A program made the position numbers and the translations under genes. From Eonycteris spelaea (taxonomy: Eukaryota; Chordata; Mammalia; Chiroptera; Pteropodidae), in contig PUFA01000070.1 of assembly GCA_003508835.1 (NCBI GenBank), positions 682,001-746,000 on the forward strand: a stretch of 64,000 nt of DNA, in the 5' to 3' direction. Below are positions 1 to 10,905 of this stretch, piece by piece; the stretch's first letter is position 1, and each line of letters begins with the position of its first letter. The notes under the pieces are model-generated. The model ran no database searches and was not told the origin of the DNA. It saw nothing but the letters and a program-made list of their open reading frames with translations.

Positions 1-619
1 AATTGCTGAATAAACCATCTAGAAATAGAACCGACTAGAAATGTATACCCTTTTCCTTGTGGTTTTGAAAACATCTGTCCCTTAAAGAGACTGTACTGAT
101 TACTTTGAATAGTTTTCATACATGCCTTATTTTCACTGGATTGTAATTGAAGAGTTTGGGGGAAAAAATCCCTGGCTTTCTATGCTGTCTATAGGAATAG
201 CCTGAAGGATAGCCTTTCCTTAATGCTACCACATGTAAATGGATCTGGAAGCTTTCTTAGAACTGTGGTCTATTGGGCTCCCTTTTCCAAATTCTTCCTC
301 AGGGCTTGTTATATATAAAAACAGACACTTGGCAACTTGTAGCAAGGGTCTAATCCCTTATAATGTTGTTATAACTATAGATTACTATTTGTGGTAAGCA
401 AAAATATTTACCTGTGATAGAGGATAATTAGTAGGATTAAGTACTTTTGGTTATTTCTAAGTCAAATATGCTTGAATAAGCTTTTATTTAAATCTAAAAT
501 TATGTTTGCTCTTTAAGGTTTTAGACAAGAAAATTATAGTTTGAATCATAACCTTTTGCAGATTTCTAAAAGTCCAAGACTGTGTGTTGTTGTTGTTGTC
601 TTTTTAAAAAATCAAAAAA
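1..619. other. Intergenic, nothing recognised
   Basis: AT-rich single-copy-looking sequence with no open frame of note and no repeat I can name. The only structure is a short GTT run near 580-598. Confidence 0.5.
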
Positions 620-1195
620 GTCATCTATTTATTAAAAACAATATTTATCAAGGGCCTATTGTGCCAATTATATATCTAGACATGGGAATAGATCAGTGAA
701 TAAAATAGACATAGTCTCTGCACTCATGAAGTTTATAATCTAGAAAGGGAGAAGAAAAATAAACAGTGACTCAACTAAAACATTATCATTTTAGATAATA
801 TGAAGCATATGAAGGAAATGACACAGGGTGTAGGGATAATGAATATAGGGAAGATGGAGTGGTCCAAGAAGGCCTAACTAGGGAGGTGACATTTGAGCTG
901 AGAGCCGAATGATGAGAGGCGCCAACTATGGTTAAGAGCAGGGTGGAGAGCACTAGAAGCGAACGAAGAGCAAAAACAGAAACCCTGAGATAAGAATCCA
1001 TTTGGGGTTTTGTGGAATAGAGTAAAGGTGGTACAGCTTGAGTGCAGAGAGCAAAAGGGAAAAGGGTAACGCCAAAAGGAATCAAGGGAATACCCAGGTT
1101 TTTTTTTCCCCCTTTAGCTACTAGATGGATGTTGAAGGCAGATGTGTCTGATCAGGAAAGGAACAGGTCTGAGAGCTGAAGATAGAAATCATAAT
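620..1195 (-). repeat. L2 LINE fragment, antisense
   Basis: Reading the + strand, the segment opens with the reverse complement of the L2 3' end (an 'aatatttatc...gggcctattgtgcca' type stretch) and runs on through 'gaggtgacatttgagctgag' at about 884-903, a hallmark of antisense L2. The 99-residue minus-strand frame at 786-1085 lies inside this element and is not a gene. The L2 resumes at 1740 after an insertion. Confidence 0.75.
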
Positions 1196-1739
1196 TTTTG
1201 TTTGGATGTTATGTCAGGTAGGGCTGCATTCAGCTGCAAGGAACCAAAAACATGAAAAATTGTATCTCAATCAAGCTGTCAAATGATTACTTGGTTGATT
1301 GATTGATTTTCCATAGGACAAGGAAGTCAAAGATAGATCACTGGTATGATAGCTCATGAATGCCACTGAGATAGCAGGGACATTTTCTCTTCTCCTTGGC
1401 CCTTTTTACCATGTCTTTTTTTCTCATCGATGTGAGTGGTGCAGCCCAGGCATAGCATCAGCACTCTAGATGGGAGAAGGAGTTAAGCTGAAAGAAAGAA
1501 GGGATAGTTCCTGTGTCAGGAAAGCAAAAATCTTGACAGAAATCCCCAGGAGACCTCCACTTTTATCTCATTGACCAAAACTATGTCATTTGGCCACCTC
1601 TAGCTTCAAGCGAGGCTGAGCTTTTTAGCTGGACACATTGGTTTACTGAACAAAAATGCCCATTTAATAAAGAGTAAGAGGTGAATGATTCTTATGAAGG
1701 CAGGCAACCATCAGTGTCACTGAGAACACATTAAGTTTA
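1196..1739 (-). repeat. Ancient dispersed repeat of unnamed family, inserted in L2
   Basis: It carries 'attcagctgcaaggaac' near the left end and a 'cattgaccaaaactatgtca' stretch near 1570, typical of an old mammalian dispersed repeat whose family I cannot name with confidence. The same family occurs in the opposite orientation at 5770-6812. It separates two collinear parts of one antisense L2 (620-1195 and 1740-1910), so it probably inserted into that L2. Confidence 0.45.
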
Positions 1740-1910
1740 AGGTCCCAATAGAACATTCATATGGGAAAGTCGAGTAAGGTTGAAAATACAAGCCTGAATT
1801 CAGAGGGAGGGCAGAGCTGATGTTATGGTTGGGAATCATTAGCATGTAGATTATATTTAAAGCCAAGGGGGTGGATGAGATCAACTAGGGAGAGCATAGA
1901 GTTAGAAATT
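1740..1910 (-). repeat. L2 LINE fragment, antisense (continuation)
   Basis: Recognised from 'gggaatcattagcatgtaga' followed by 'tttaaagccaagggggtgga' and 'gatgagatcaactagggaga', the antisense of an internal L2 region. It is collinear with the fragment ending at 1195. Confidence 0.7.
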
Positions 1911-1944
1911 GTCATTTTTGTATTTATTACTGTGACCTGCTTTA

Positions 1945-2070
1945 ATTAATTTTATTCAACAAATTTTTAATGTACATTTTCTGTGTGTCAGAAACTGTTT
2001 CAGATCCTTAGGGCACAAAGATAAAGATACATCTCCTGCTTTCAAAAAGCTTAGACATAGAACAACAACA
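1945..2070 (-). repeat. L2 3'-end fragment, antisense
   Basis: It begins with 'ttattcaacaaatttttaat' and 'gtgtgtcagaaactgtttca', the degraded reverse complement of the L2 3' terminus, followed by the 'ataaagatacatctcctgct' region. Confidence 0.6.
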
Positions 2071-2479
2071 ACAGAAAAAACAAATTGGTTTTATTAGGTG
2101 ATTCATAACAACATATATGAAAAATTAATTTATTTATGTAGATATGTAGTAGTACACCTGAATTATGACAGTAATTCTTTGGTAGATTCACTTTTTAAGT
2201 GAGAATTTAAGTAATTTACTTTAAGTAATCTGAGATTCACCTGTCTATGTAACTACATTTGCATATTTTAATTTGGAAATGCATTAAGAAAACCCTGAGT
2301 TTTAAAATATAACTAAATGCTAATCTTACTAGGAAATTTTCCTGTTGAAATTAACATGATGCGTTATGGAATCATAAATTAACTTTGCAATTTTGAATGG
2401 GAAGATTAGGGAATCACTTGTCAGATGACCCTAGTTTAGATTGGGGCCGAATAATGGTTTTTTGATTTAATTGCTACCT
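2071..2479. other. AT-rich intergenic, nothing recognised
   Basis: AT-rich sequence with no open frame, simple repeat or nameable transposon. Confidence 0.5.
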
Positions 2480-3395
2480 ATAATTTCACTTGGAAGCCTC
2501 ATGGGTATATCAAGCTTATCATGTCCCAAACTAAGTTCTTTACCTTACTCACTCTTCTCATTCCTTCTTCTGTATCATGTATTCCTTTTGAAGGCTCAAG
2601 CCAGAACTCTAGTTATCATTCTAGACAGCTATCTTTCTCATTCACTCTATTATTAAAACTTACAGATTTTACCTCCTAAATATTTCCTGAATCTTTCCAT
2701 CTCCTCCATCCAGTATCATCACTTCATCATACTCTCCAGTGATACTCCTTAAAAATCCATCTCTATAGCTAGAGTGATATTGCTAAGTAAAATTGTCCCA
2801 TTTATTACTTTGATTAAAACCTGGCAAAACCTCTCCAAGCATTCTTTAAAAGTAATGTCCTGCAGTAAAATCAATTTTTAAAATATTGAGCTAACCTGAG
2901 ATAAAGAGGGTCTTTTCTTGCAGGGCTTTTCAGAGGTTTCTATATACTAATGTATGCATTGTGAATCACTAACTAGGGGTAAAATTGAGGCTATTTCCAG
3001 ACATAAGTCATAATGACTCTATTACTTTAGGAACATCAAGAACATGTCATGAAATACTGTATGAATACTGATATTTTACATACCTTGGATTACAAATTTG
3101 GTCTACAGAAAGAAATTTAGTCATCTTACTGTGGTATGTAAGACTTCCTGTGACCTGGTCCTCACCTTCCTCATAAGCCTTATTTTCGATGGCTCCTCAC
3201 CTTGAACTTCATGTCTAATAACAGCAAACCACACCAGTTCCTATACACAAATTACTCCCTGTGATTTTGCTCAAGCTTTTCCCTCTGGAACATCTTTCTT
3301 CATCTGGCTAAATCTACTCATTTTTCAACTCTCAGGACTTCCCTTGAATTCCACGTTAAGTGACTCTCTTCTGAGTTCCACTTACCATAGTTTAC
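2480..3395 (+). repeat. L2 LINE, sense, split by an unassigned insertion
   Basis: The parts at about 2480-2870 ('ttttacctcctaaatatttc' at 2668 onward, then 'cccatttattactttgatta') and 3130-3395 ('cctgtgacctggtcctcacc', then 'ttttccctctggaacatctt') are consecutive portions of sense L2. About 260 bp of AT-rich sequence (2871-3129) that I cannot assign lies between them and is probably a later insertion. The 61-residue frame at 2471-2656 overlaps L2 and is not a separate gene. Confidence 0.65.
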
Positions 3396-3422
3396 AGGGG
3401 GTAAAGACTGAGAGACCATACT

Positions 3423-3472
3423 GTGATGATAATGATGATAATGATGATGATGATGATGATAATGGAGATGAT
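3423..3472. repeat. (GAT/AAT)n microsatellite
   Basis: Imperfect GATGATAAT-type trinucleotide repeat of about 50 bp between an L2 and an antisense MIR. Confidence 0.9.
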
Positions 3473-3489
3473 AGCTAAGTTTGTTTATT

Positions 3490-3725
3490 TCACTCATTAG
3501 GTGCCAAGCTCTATATAGGAATTAGTTTATTTAATATTCACAAAACTCCCATGAGGTAGGTATTATTAATATCCTCATTTTGCAGATAAAGAAGCTAGGA
3601 CTTAGAAAGGCTAAGGAATTTGCCTGAGGTTAAATAGCTAGTGAATGATGAGCTGGGTGTGAATTTAGGCAGCCTGACTCCGAGGCCACACCTTTTGCCA
3701 CTGTATCCACCACACTGGCATGGTT
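3490..3725 (-). repeat. MIR SINE, antisense
   Basis: It matches the reverse complement of MIR over most of its length: 'ttaggtgccaagctctatat', 'ccatgaggtaggtattatta', 'cattttgcagataaagaagc', 'ttgcctgaggttaaatagct' and the tRNA-derived end near 3660-3715. Confidence 0.85.
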
Positions 3726-5288
3726 CCTGGTAGTGGACATGATAAATGCTTGCTGATCTAAACTATGTGTGTGTGTCCCACCCACATCCAAAAACTACTA
3801 GCACTGTGAAGTCGGTGTAGGAAAGAGAAGCATTTGCTATGAAATTTCATTTATGGCAAAGTAGCAGTGGAAAGTGAGCATGGCAGGAACAATCAGCTCC
3901 TGTACTAAATTACATTAGTTTGCATGTGTTCTAGCCATATGTTCTGGGGATGGCTAACCCCTGTCTTACATCTGTATTAGTCTTTGCAGAATAAAAAACA
4001 AGTTATTGTTTAATGGGAACTATTAATCTTGTCACCTAATTGAGTAATATCTAACAAATATTTTCATTCAAAACCCAATGGGAATTTCTAGTCAGAAATG
4101 ACTGTGGGAAATATTCGATCTCAAAAATGTTCTCATACAGGAAGAATATATATGTGCTTGTGAGAGATGTTGACTAGTCAATGAAATTTTGTGAGTATAA
4201 ATTGAACACTTATCCTAGGCCCAGAATAGTTTACAGTTCTTTTGAGAGTTGCAAAATAAGCTTATGCAGTTTCTGTACTTTAGAATTTTGCTAAGTATCT
4301 GAAGTACCTTATAGTAAGTCTCTAAATTGATACTTTTTAATAAGGAAAAGTTCAAATATATTATTTTGTTATACTCTACGAAGATCACAAGTCATCATGA
4401 TATGATTATAATTTGAAATATGAGTAAGAAATATGTGAAGTCATGATCTCTATAAGCCTATTCTTTGCTTCTTAATTAAATTTTTTAGATAATAGAAACA
4501 TTCAAGAAAGAATATTAGCTTATAAATAATAAAAGATGATTGGTAACTCCCATAATACATGTTTCATAATTTTGTTTAAGAAGTATCGATTTCATGTTAG
4601 TTCAAGTTAGTCTTTGTTTAGAATAAAGACCTGCATGAATTTCTATTCCAAATTAGGTATAAATGGGAATGCTTGCAAATACCTGGGCTGCTTTTCTGTT
4701 TAATACGTGTTCTGTAAGTTTGGATAAATTGTTTAATTTCCTTACATCAGAATTCTTTCATTATGAAAGAAAGTTTCCTAATCTCCATTCCTTTTTTCTC
4801 TGAGAATTAACCACTCATTTATTCCTTGAACTCATGGCAAGTTACAGCTTGGGATTTACTGGAATTCTCACTGTGGGTACATTTTTTTCTTTCTCCCCCT
4901 TAAGCACGTGAGCTTTCATGAACATCTATTGATTCACCTGGGAAAGACGTCTCAACACTGTCAGAGTTAGTAAATCCTATTGTCTTGTTTTTCAGTCTTA
5001 GCTACTGTTCGGGTCATGTGTTAATGCTTCTATGAATGAAGAGAAGAGTCCAGAAAATATCTGCTGCAATTGATTTCTTTATTCTGTGTGAGACCATAGT
5101 ATGAGACAATAAATCTGGGGGGCTCTGTACCCACAGGGAGGAAAGAAAGAAGTTTTGATTTTTTCTTTAGCTAAATGTGATCAAACTTTAAAGCTTAAAT
5201 TTGAATAATAGCTGCAGATCGGTTAAATAAATTTCAGCAACTCACAGTATTTTTCCTGTTATTATTCATTAGTGAACAACAGAAGACT
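3726..5288. other. AT-rich intergenic, nothing recognised
   Basis: About 1.5 kb of AT-rich sequence without a credible open frame or a repeat I can name. Very old, decayed transposon remnants cannot be excluded. Confidence 0.45.
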
Positions 5289-5313
5289 AAAAAAAAAAAA
5301 AAGAAAGAAAGAA
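5289..5313. repeat. A-rich / (AAAG)n tract
   Basis: A14 followed by three GAAA units. It could be the tail of a decayed retroposon, but no body is recognisable upstream. Confidence 0.8.
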
Positions 5314-5769
5314 ATGTTTTATAAAGTAAGATACAAAATTTGGGTTAGGATTATAGGTTAATAGTTTCTTTGTGTCCTGCCCCCAAATTATTTTTAGGCC
5401 CCATGCCTCTGAACCCAAGGTAATTTGCAAGGCAGTTTTAACATTTTATCAGAAGTCACAGGTCTCCCCTCTTCTTAGTCCTCCCTATCTTGTTGACAGA
5501 TGCTTCTGTGGTGACCCAATTCTGTTTCCTGTTTAAACTGTATAAATGATTCATTTGGTTCAATATCTAGCTTTCAATCCTATTTGCAAAAATATAGTTG
5601 AAAATGATTCAATTCACCAGCTGATGCATTTTTCCTCTGCTAACTATATTTGGATCATCTCACTCTTAACCTTGAATGAAGAAGAAGAAGCTCTGTGGAG
5701 CTCCTCCTATCATGATTTTATGGGTCTGATATGGCGGCTTATTGGGACAGAAGCCTGACTTGGCTGATT
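5314..5769. other. Intergenic, nothing recognised
   Basis: No repeat or gene recognised. The 70-residue frame at 5546-5758 has no motif or composition suggesting a protein. Confidence 0.4.
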
Positions 5770-6812
5770 CAATGCCTATTTCCAGATCTCTCCATCCTTG
5801 CCTACTTCTATAACAGAGAATGGAGAAGCTAAATGGTCACTGTTCTAACCTCTCCTGAAGCAAGGGGCAGCCTTAAAATAGAGGTCTGGCCAGTGAAGCA
5901 TAAGGGGAATTCTGCTGAGGTTTTGAGAAGGGCCTTTTATTTCCTGATAATAGAGATCAGAAGCTGCTGGTACTATTTCTTCCACTTTTTGGGGGGGGTA
6001 GTTTTGAGCATGGTTGCAATGTCTGGATCTAAAGCATTCATCTTGAGACTTTGAGACCATAAACCAAAGTACTAAAATGGTAGAGCAGAGTTATAGAAGA
6101 AATCTTGATTTTTATTATATCTCAGAGCTCCACACAATACAGAGCTGCTTCCTTTAAGACATTATATATGGAAAACAAATCCCTGTGTGGTGGTTTTCAA
6201 GACATAGCTACAAATTCTTTGACACTCCTCTCACCAAAGTTGCCATCTAATTCCCTTTCTCCTGAACATAGGCCAGCCTTACTGACTTGCTTCTAAAAGA
6301 TAGAATGCAGTAGGAGTGATACTGCATGACTCCCCAGGCTAGATCATAAAAGGTGATATAGTTTCTGCCTTGTTATCCCTCTTGCATGGGTAACTTGGGA
6401 GCCTTGAGTTGACATATCAAAAGTCAGTGTATACTGAAGTGGCCATGATGGAGAAACCATGTAAGAGACTACACAGAGACAGATGCGTGAGGAGCCCCAG
6501 CTGTACCAGAGCCCAACGCTCTCAGCTTTCCCATTCAGAACTGATAAACATGAGCGTGAACCAGCGTTTAGATGATTCTGGCCCACAGTCTTCCAGCTGC
6601 CCTAGCTGATGCCAAGGTGAGCAGACAAGCCCATCCAAAACTGCAGATTCATGAGCAAAGTAAAGATTATTTTAAGCCACTAAATTTTGGGGTGGTTTGT
6701 TATGCAGCAATAGAAAATTGGAAGACTTTTCACATTACTGTTATTTGGATGTTCTGTTATGTGCAGTCAAAAGCATCCCTACCTGAAACAGTTAGCAGTA
6801 GAAAAGATTTTT
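5770..6812 (+). repeat. Ancient dispersed repeat of unnamed family, interrupted by an MLT1 LTR
   Basis: The flanks at 5770-6184 ('ggtctggccagtgaagcata', 'ggccttttatttcctgataa') and 6731-6812 ('gtcaaaagcatccctacctg') look like the two ends of one element of the same family as 1196-1739, here in the opposite orientation. The MLT1 LTR at 6185-6730 sits between them, giving the order of insertion. Confidence 0.4.
6185..6730 (+). mobile_element. MLT1-type (MaLR) solo LTR
   Basis: The 3' part 'ttttaagccactaaattttg' and 'ggtggtttgttatgcagcaa' (6671-6708) is the characteristic terminal segment of MLT1 LTRs. The 5' part (6215-6330) matches the 'tttctcctgaacataggcca...gacttgcttctaaaagatag' region. No internal retroviral sequence or second LTR adjoins it, so it is a solo LTR. 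Short frames at 6105-6814 on both strands lie in it and are not genes. Confidence 0.75.
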
Positions 6813-8914
6813 AAAAATTGCTAAAACGACCCCTTTAAATTGCTAGATGCGTTGACTATCTGTTCTATTCCTCTCTTAACCTGGCCATGGTAATCGAGTT
6901 AACTATAGTGCTGATGTCGCAATTTTCCATTTAAGTTGATGCTAATTTAGTTATATAAAGGTTTATTTACAACAAGACTGGGCTAGTAGAAATGGAGAAA
7001 AGGAGAAATTTCAATTCTGGGCAACGTACTGCCGTTTTCCTGCTCTTTTGGCATTTGGTAACAACAAAAACTATATCGAAAACTGCCTCACTAGCTAGTA
7101 AAGGTTGTCTTAGTCCCCAACTTCATCAAAATCCTATCAGTGTTTGAAGCTGTTCCCTTAATGAAATGCTCCTAGTATTTGACAGCTTTGTTCTTTCATT
7201 GACATTTGCAGCTTTTTAAATAGATGAATATTTAATGTCATATTTAATAGGCCAGTTCTTTGAAGCAAAATCCCATTAGTTCCCACTTTTTAAAGAGTAG
7301 ATGGTCACTAATTATTATTAGAATTTATTTAAAAGTTTTAATTTATGGTTTTAGTAATAAATATTTATAAATACAGTATATAGAAACCGGTAGGATGTCC
7401 TAGATTCATATTCATATCCTTACATAGATGATACAGTATAAATTAAAAATCTTTTATCCCAAAGTAACATAATGCTGTTTCCAGTGATGGAAATTCATAA
7501 TCAGTTTTGCAATATAGTTTGGACAGTATTCTTGTCCCACTGCACTGAAATTTTAAACCTAAAGGAACAAAATGTAACTCCCAAAAGCTGGTTGTGCAAA
7601 AGCCAATTTCATTGTTGTGTGTTTATTTACTCAATGTCCACAGCCTTAAACTGTTGGCAAATTCACAGCTGGGTGGAGCAGCACATGTGTCATTGTACTG
7701 ATGCTACAGGGTGTGATGGGTGTGGAAGTTGACTGGGGCAGCAGTGGGGTCCTTGCAAAGTTACATAAGTGATATCATATGCAGAAGCAGCCTCTGGGGG
7801 TTAAAAATAACTGAGCAGGGAGTGTCAGCCTTTCTTGGATCTGACTCCCTGATTTACTATCCTTAAGGGTCAGACCTATATTCCTGGGTGGGCTGGAGAG
7901 TCTGTTTAAGTGCACTCAGTTCCTAATAGCAACCTTACATAATAGCTTAGAGAGCCTGGGAATATTTTTTTTTTTCTCTCAAGGCAGCAAGGTGCTGCAT
8001 GCAAAAGCTGAACTAACATCTATCTCAATGAGAAGCCAAAACAGGACAGATGTTTCACACTGTGCCTCACATGCGGTTGTTTCCAGCAGAGTTTCCTAAA
8101 GTGAACGGGAAACAGAAAAACAGAGAAGATGACTTCTTTCGCATGGCAGCTCCAAAGCAGGTTAAAACAAGCACTATTTCCCATCCTGTCCTTCCCGATC
8201 CAGCTTTTTCTGGGGAACTAAATTATTGATGCATGAGACAATGCCTTGTATTCATGCTACCTGATGTTTTTATTTTTGTAACTTGTGAAAAATAAGCCTG
8301 TCATTGCATATTTACCCTGATTCTTGGGATTCCTTGAGGCGTCATAATTTAATTGGCACTGAGCTCCCAGCTAGCACCTGAGAAAATACATATTCAGTGG
8401 ACAGTGTTATAAGCCCAAGGGAGTGGTGGGAGTAGGGGTGAAACTTAACAAAGTTCAGAAAACAACATAAATACATGTTAGATCTGCCATCCACCTATGA
8501 TAACTCTGAGCCCTGACCACCTTATTCTGTCAAGTAGCACTTCAGATCCTCATGTCATTAGGGAGAGGCAAGTATTTTTGTTCTCTGGCACTGTGTACTC
8601 TGAGTCTCACATGGTGGCATTGGTGGTCTTCTGGATTAGAACCCTTAGCTTTAGTCTCCAGGTCCTCTTTTGCCTTCTCCAAGCTAATGCCATCCCTTGA
8701 GTTTCCCAGATGCCTGTGGCATCCCCCTGCTCCCTTTCTTGATATTAGCAGATAGAGCCCATCAATTTCTCTCTAATGTCGCTGCCTCTCCCTGAAGTCC
8801 TATATGCCATCAGAAACCAGAAAACAACCTCTCACACATACAAATGATTGCTTTTAGAAGCATGACATATTCAAGCTGACTCCTTCCAGAGACCTGAGTT
8901 TTTTCATTTACTGA
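6813..8914. other. Intergenic, no gene or nameable repeat
   Basis: About 2.1 kb of moderately AT-rich sequence. Short frames (7472-7732; 8497-8755 in two phases) have no recognisable domain and no codon signature. A T/C run lies at 7965-7980. It is either single-copy sequence or too decayed to classify by eye. Confidence 0.45.
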
Positions 8915-9048
8915 AGCCATATTTCTTAAGCATTAGAATGATCTGGGATGCTTCTTAAAATACAGATCTCACTGAATCAGGCTCTCTCAGGGTGGGGCTG
9001 AGAGTCTGCATAAGTAACAGGCTCCTAATAGAGGCAGCTGATTCCATC
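8915..9048 (+). mobile_element. MER5A-like hAT-Charlie fragment
   Basis: 'gcattagaatgatctgggat' followed by 'cttaaaatacagatctcact', 'ggtggggctgagagtctgca' and 'gtaacaggctcctaatagag' follows the order of the MER5A non-autonomous DNA transposon consensus. Confidence 0.7.
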
Positions 9049-9317
9049 TCAAGATAAAGGTACAGAGAGTTAGTTAATTTTCATTCTTATACACATCAAA
9101 TAGTGCCTTTTCTTAGGACCCTTTCACCCTCACATTTTGGAAACCTCAGAAAAAGCAGGCTAATTTAAACAATTGGGACACCACCACACCCTTCTACATG
9201 CAGCAGTCTCAAACAACTGCAACTATCCTCAGGCGGAAGTTCGAGGCTGAGAACACTGGACCTCCCGTCCTCGATCTTGGCCAGCCTTCCCATGAACCTC
9301 TGAGAAGCTCCCTCCCC
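9049..9317. other. Intergenic, nothing recognised
   Basis: Single-copy-looking sequence leading into the 65-bp tandem duplication. No open frame of note. Confidence 0.45.
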
Positions 9318-9447
9318 ACATCATCTGTGTTCTCCTATACTCTGGTCTTTTCCTTGCTCTGTACATTCTCTCCCTAAGCAACACATCGTCTGTGTTCTCC
9401 TATACTCTGGTCTTTTCCTTGCTCTGTAAATCCTCTCCCTAAGCACC
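9318..9447. repeat. 65-bp tandem duplication
   Basis: Two adjacent units of 65 bp, both containing 'ctgtgttctcctatactctg', differ at only a few positions (for example CATCATC against CATCGTC). A smaller repeat follows directly: 'caccacatgctcat' and 'caccacatgctcag' within 9444-9474. The near-identity implies a recent duplication. Confidence 0.9.
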
Positions 9448-9654
9448 ACATGCTCATGACACCACATGCTCAGCCCCATTCCCTCTCTCTCTGGTAAATC
9501 CCCTTCCGTTAGTTTTATAAACCTTGGCCGCGGCTGGACTCTGGCTCTCCTAAGGATGCTCTTTCCTCCTTCATCCCCTCAGGTGGGAGCTGCCCTTTTC
9601 TCCACTCCCATTATGAACCACAGAGTTGATGGTGGCAGGCATGGGATAGAATTG

Positions 9655-9935
9655 GGAGGTGTAGATAACTCTTTGGTGTAGATAACTCTTTCTGTGAAAA
9701 GACCAGATAGTAAATATCTTTGAGGGCCACACAGTCTAACAACTCAAGTCTGCCATTATAGCACAAAAGCAATGGCAGACAGTAAGTAAACAAATGAATG
9801 TGAATTTCATATAATTTTCATGTGTAATAAAATACATTTTTTTTTGAAAAAACTTCCAGCTATTTAAAAATGGAAGACCATACAAAAGCAGGAGATGGGC
9901 TGAGTTTGGCATATTATAGTTTATCGACTCCTGAT
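9655..9935 (+). mobile_element. hAT-type non-autonomous DNA transposon fragment
   Basis: 'tgtgaaaagaccagatagta' then 'ttgagggccacacagtctaa', 'ctgccattatagcacaaaag' and 'caatggcagacagtaagtaa' follow a well-known mammalian MER element whose exact name I am not sure of. The right end, near 'gtttatcgactcctgatct', abuts the MER5A at 9938. A 17-bp direct repeat (GTGTAGATAACTCTTTG/C) at about 9659-9693 lies at its left edge. Confidence 0.6.
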
Positions 9936-9937
9936 CT

Positions 9938-10125
9938 AAACCAGTGCTTTTCCAACTTTAGTGTACCTGTACATCGCTGAGGACCTTGATAAAATGCAGT
10001 CTGTAATTCAGTAGCTCTGGAGTGGAACCCAAGATTCTGCATTTCTAACAAGCTCCCAGGTGATGTGAATGCTCTTAACCAGCACACCATATTTACCCTG
10101 GTTCTTGAGTAGCAAGGTGCTACAA
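9938..10125 (+). mobile_element. MER5A hAT-Charlie element
   Basis: 'ccagtgcttttccaacttta' through 'gattctgcatttctaacaag' and 'ctcccaggtgatgtgaatgc' match MER5A in order. Confidence 0.8.
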
Positions 10126-10227
10126 TCATGTGTAAGCATTACTCTTTATATAATAAAGACATTAGAAATAGCTTAATGATATAGGAAAATGCTCATACTG
10201 TAATGCATGGCAGGTAGAAAGGCTCGT

Positions 10228-10440
10228 GTGGAAAGCATGGTGGCTGAGAGCAGGCTCTCAAACCAGACTTCCATTTGCCAGTATATGAATCTGGATGCAC
10301 TTCTAAATCTTTCTCAGTTTCCATTTATTCAACTGAAAAATGAAGCAATAAAATTCTCTATTTCAGATGGTTGTCTTGGATTTTAACACTATAATGCACC
10401 TAGCAAGTGCTCAAATATTAGCCATTATTATTTTTAAACT
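10228..10440 (+). repeat. MIR SINE, sense
   Basis: The sense MIR order is recognisable: 'tggtggctgagagcaggctc', 'ttctcagtttccatttattc', 'aactgaaaaatgaagcaata', 'cacctagcaagtgctcaaat' and 'tattagccattattattttt'. Confidence 0.8.
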
Positions 10441-10554
10441 TAAAAAGCAAGACATGAACCTGTAGATTACAAAATAATAAGAATTTTTATTTGAATGTCT
10501 CAGGGGATTTCCTTGCTTTTTTTTTTTTTTCGGAAAACATTTGTAAGGGTCATG

Positions 10555-10905
10555 CCCATTCATTCATTCAAGAAACATTTGCTGAGCTGCTACTTCTCCT
10601 GCCAAACAATGTGCTTTGTTGGATCTGCTAAGATGAGTAAAAGTAAGGTCACAAAAGTGAGGGAAATGGAAACAAAAAGTGATTTTAGTGTAGAATAAGT
10701 GCCAGAAGAGAATATAAGCAGAGTGCTTGGGAAACATAGAGGAAAGAGCCTCCACTCTGCTTTGAGGAGAGGCCGGAGGGATTCCATACAGAAAGTGACT
10801 ATTCAGCTAAACTTCATTGATGAATATGGGTCTGCTTGATGTAGGGAAGAGGAAATGGGGTGTGCAGAGGCAGAGGAGAATGCAGGGGAGTCCAGGGAAG
10901 CCAAC
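10555..10905 (-). repeat. L2 LINE fragment, antisense
   Basis: It starts with 'cattcattcattcaagaaac', the reverse complement of the L2 3' end, and runs through 'gtgactattcagctaaactt' (decayed 'gtgacatttgagctga'). Overlapping short frames on both strands are inside the element. Confidence 0.65.
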
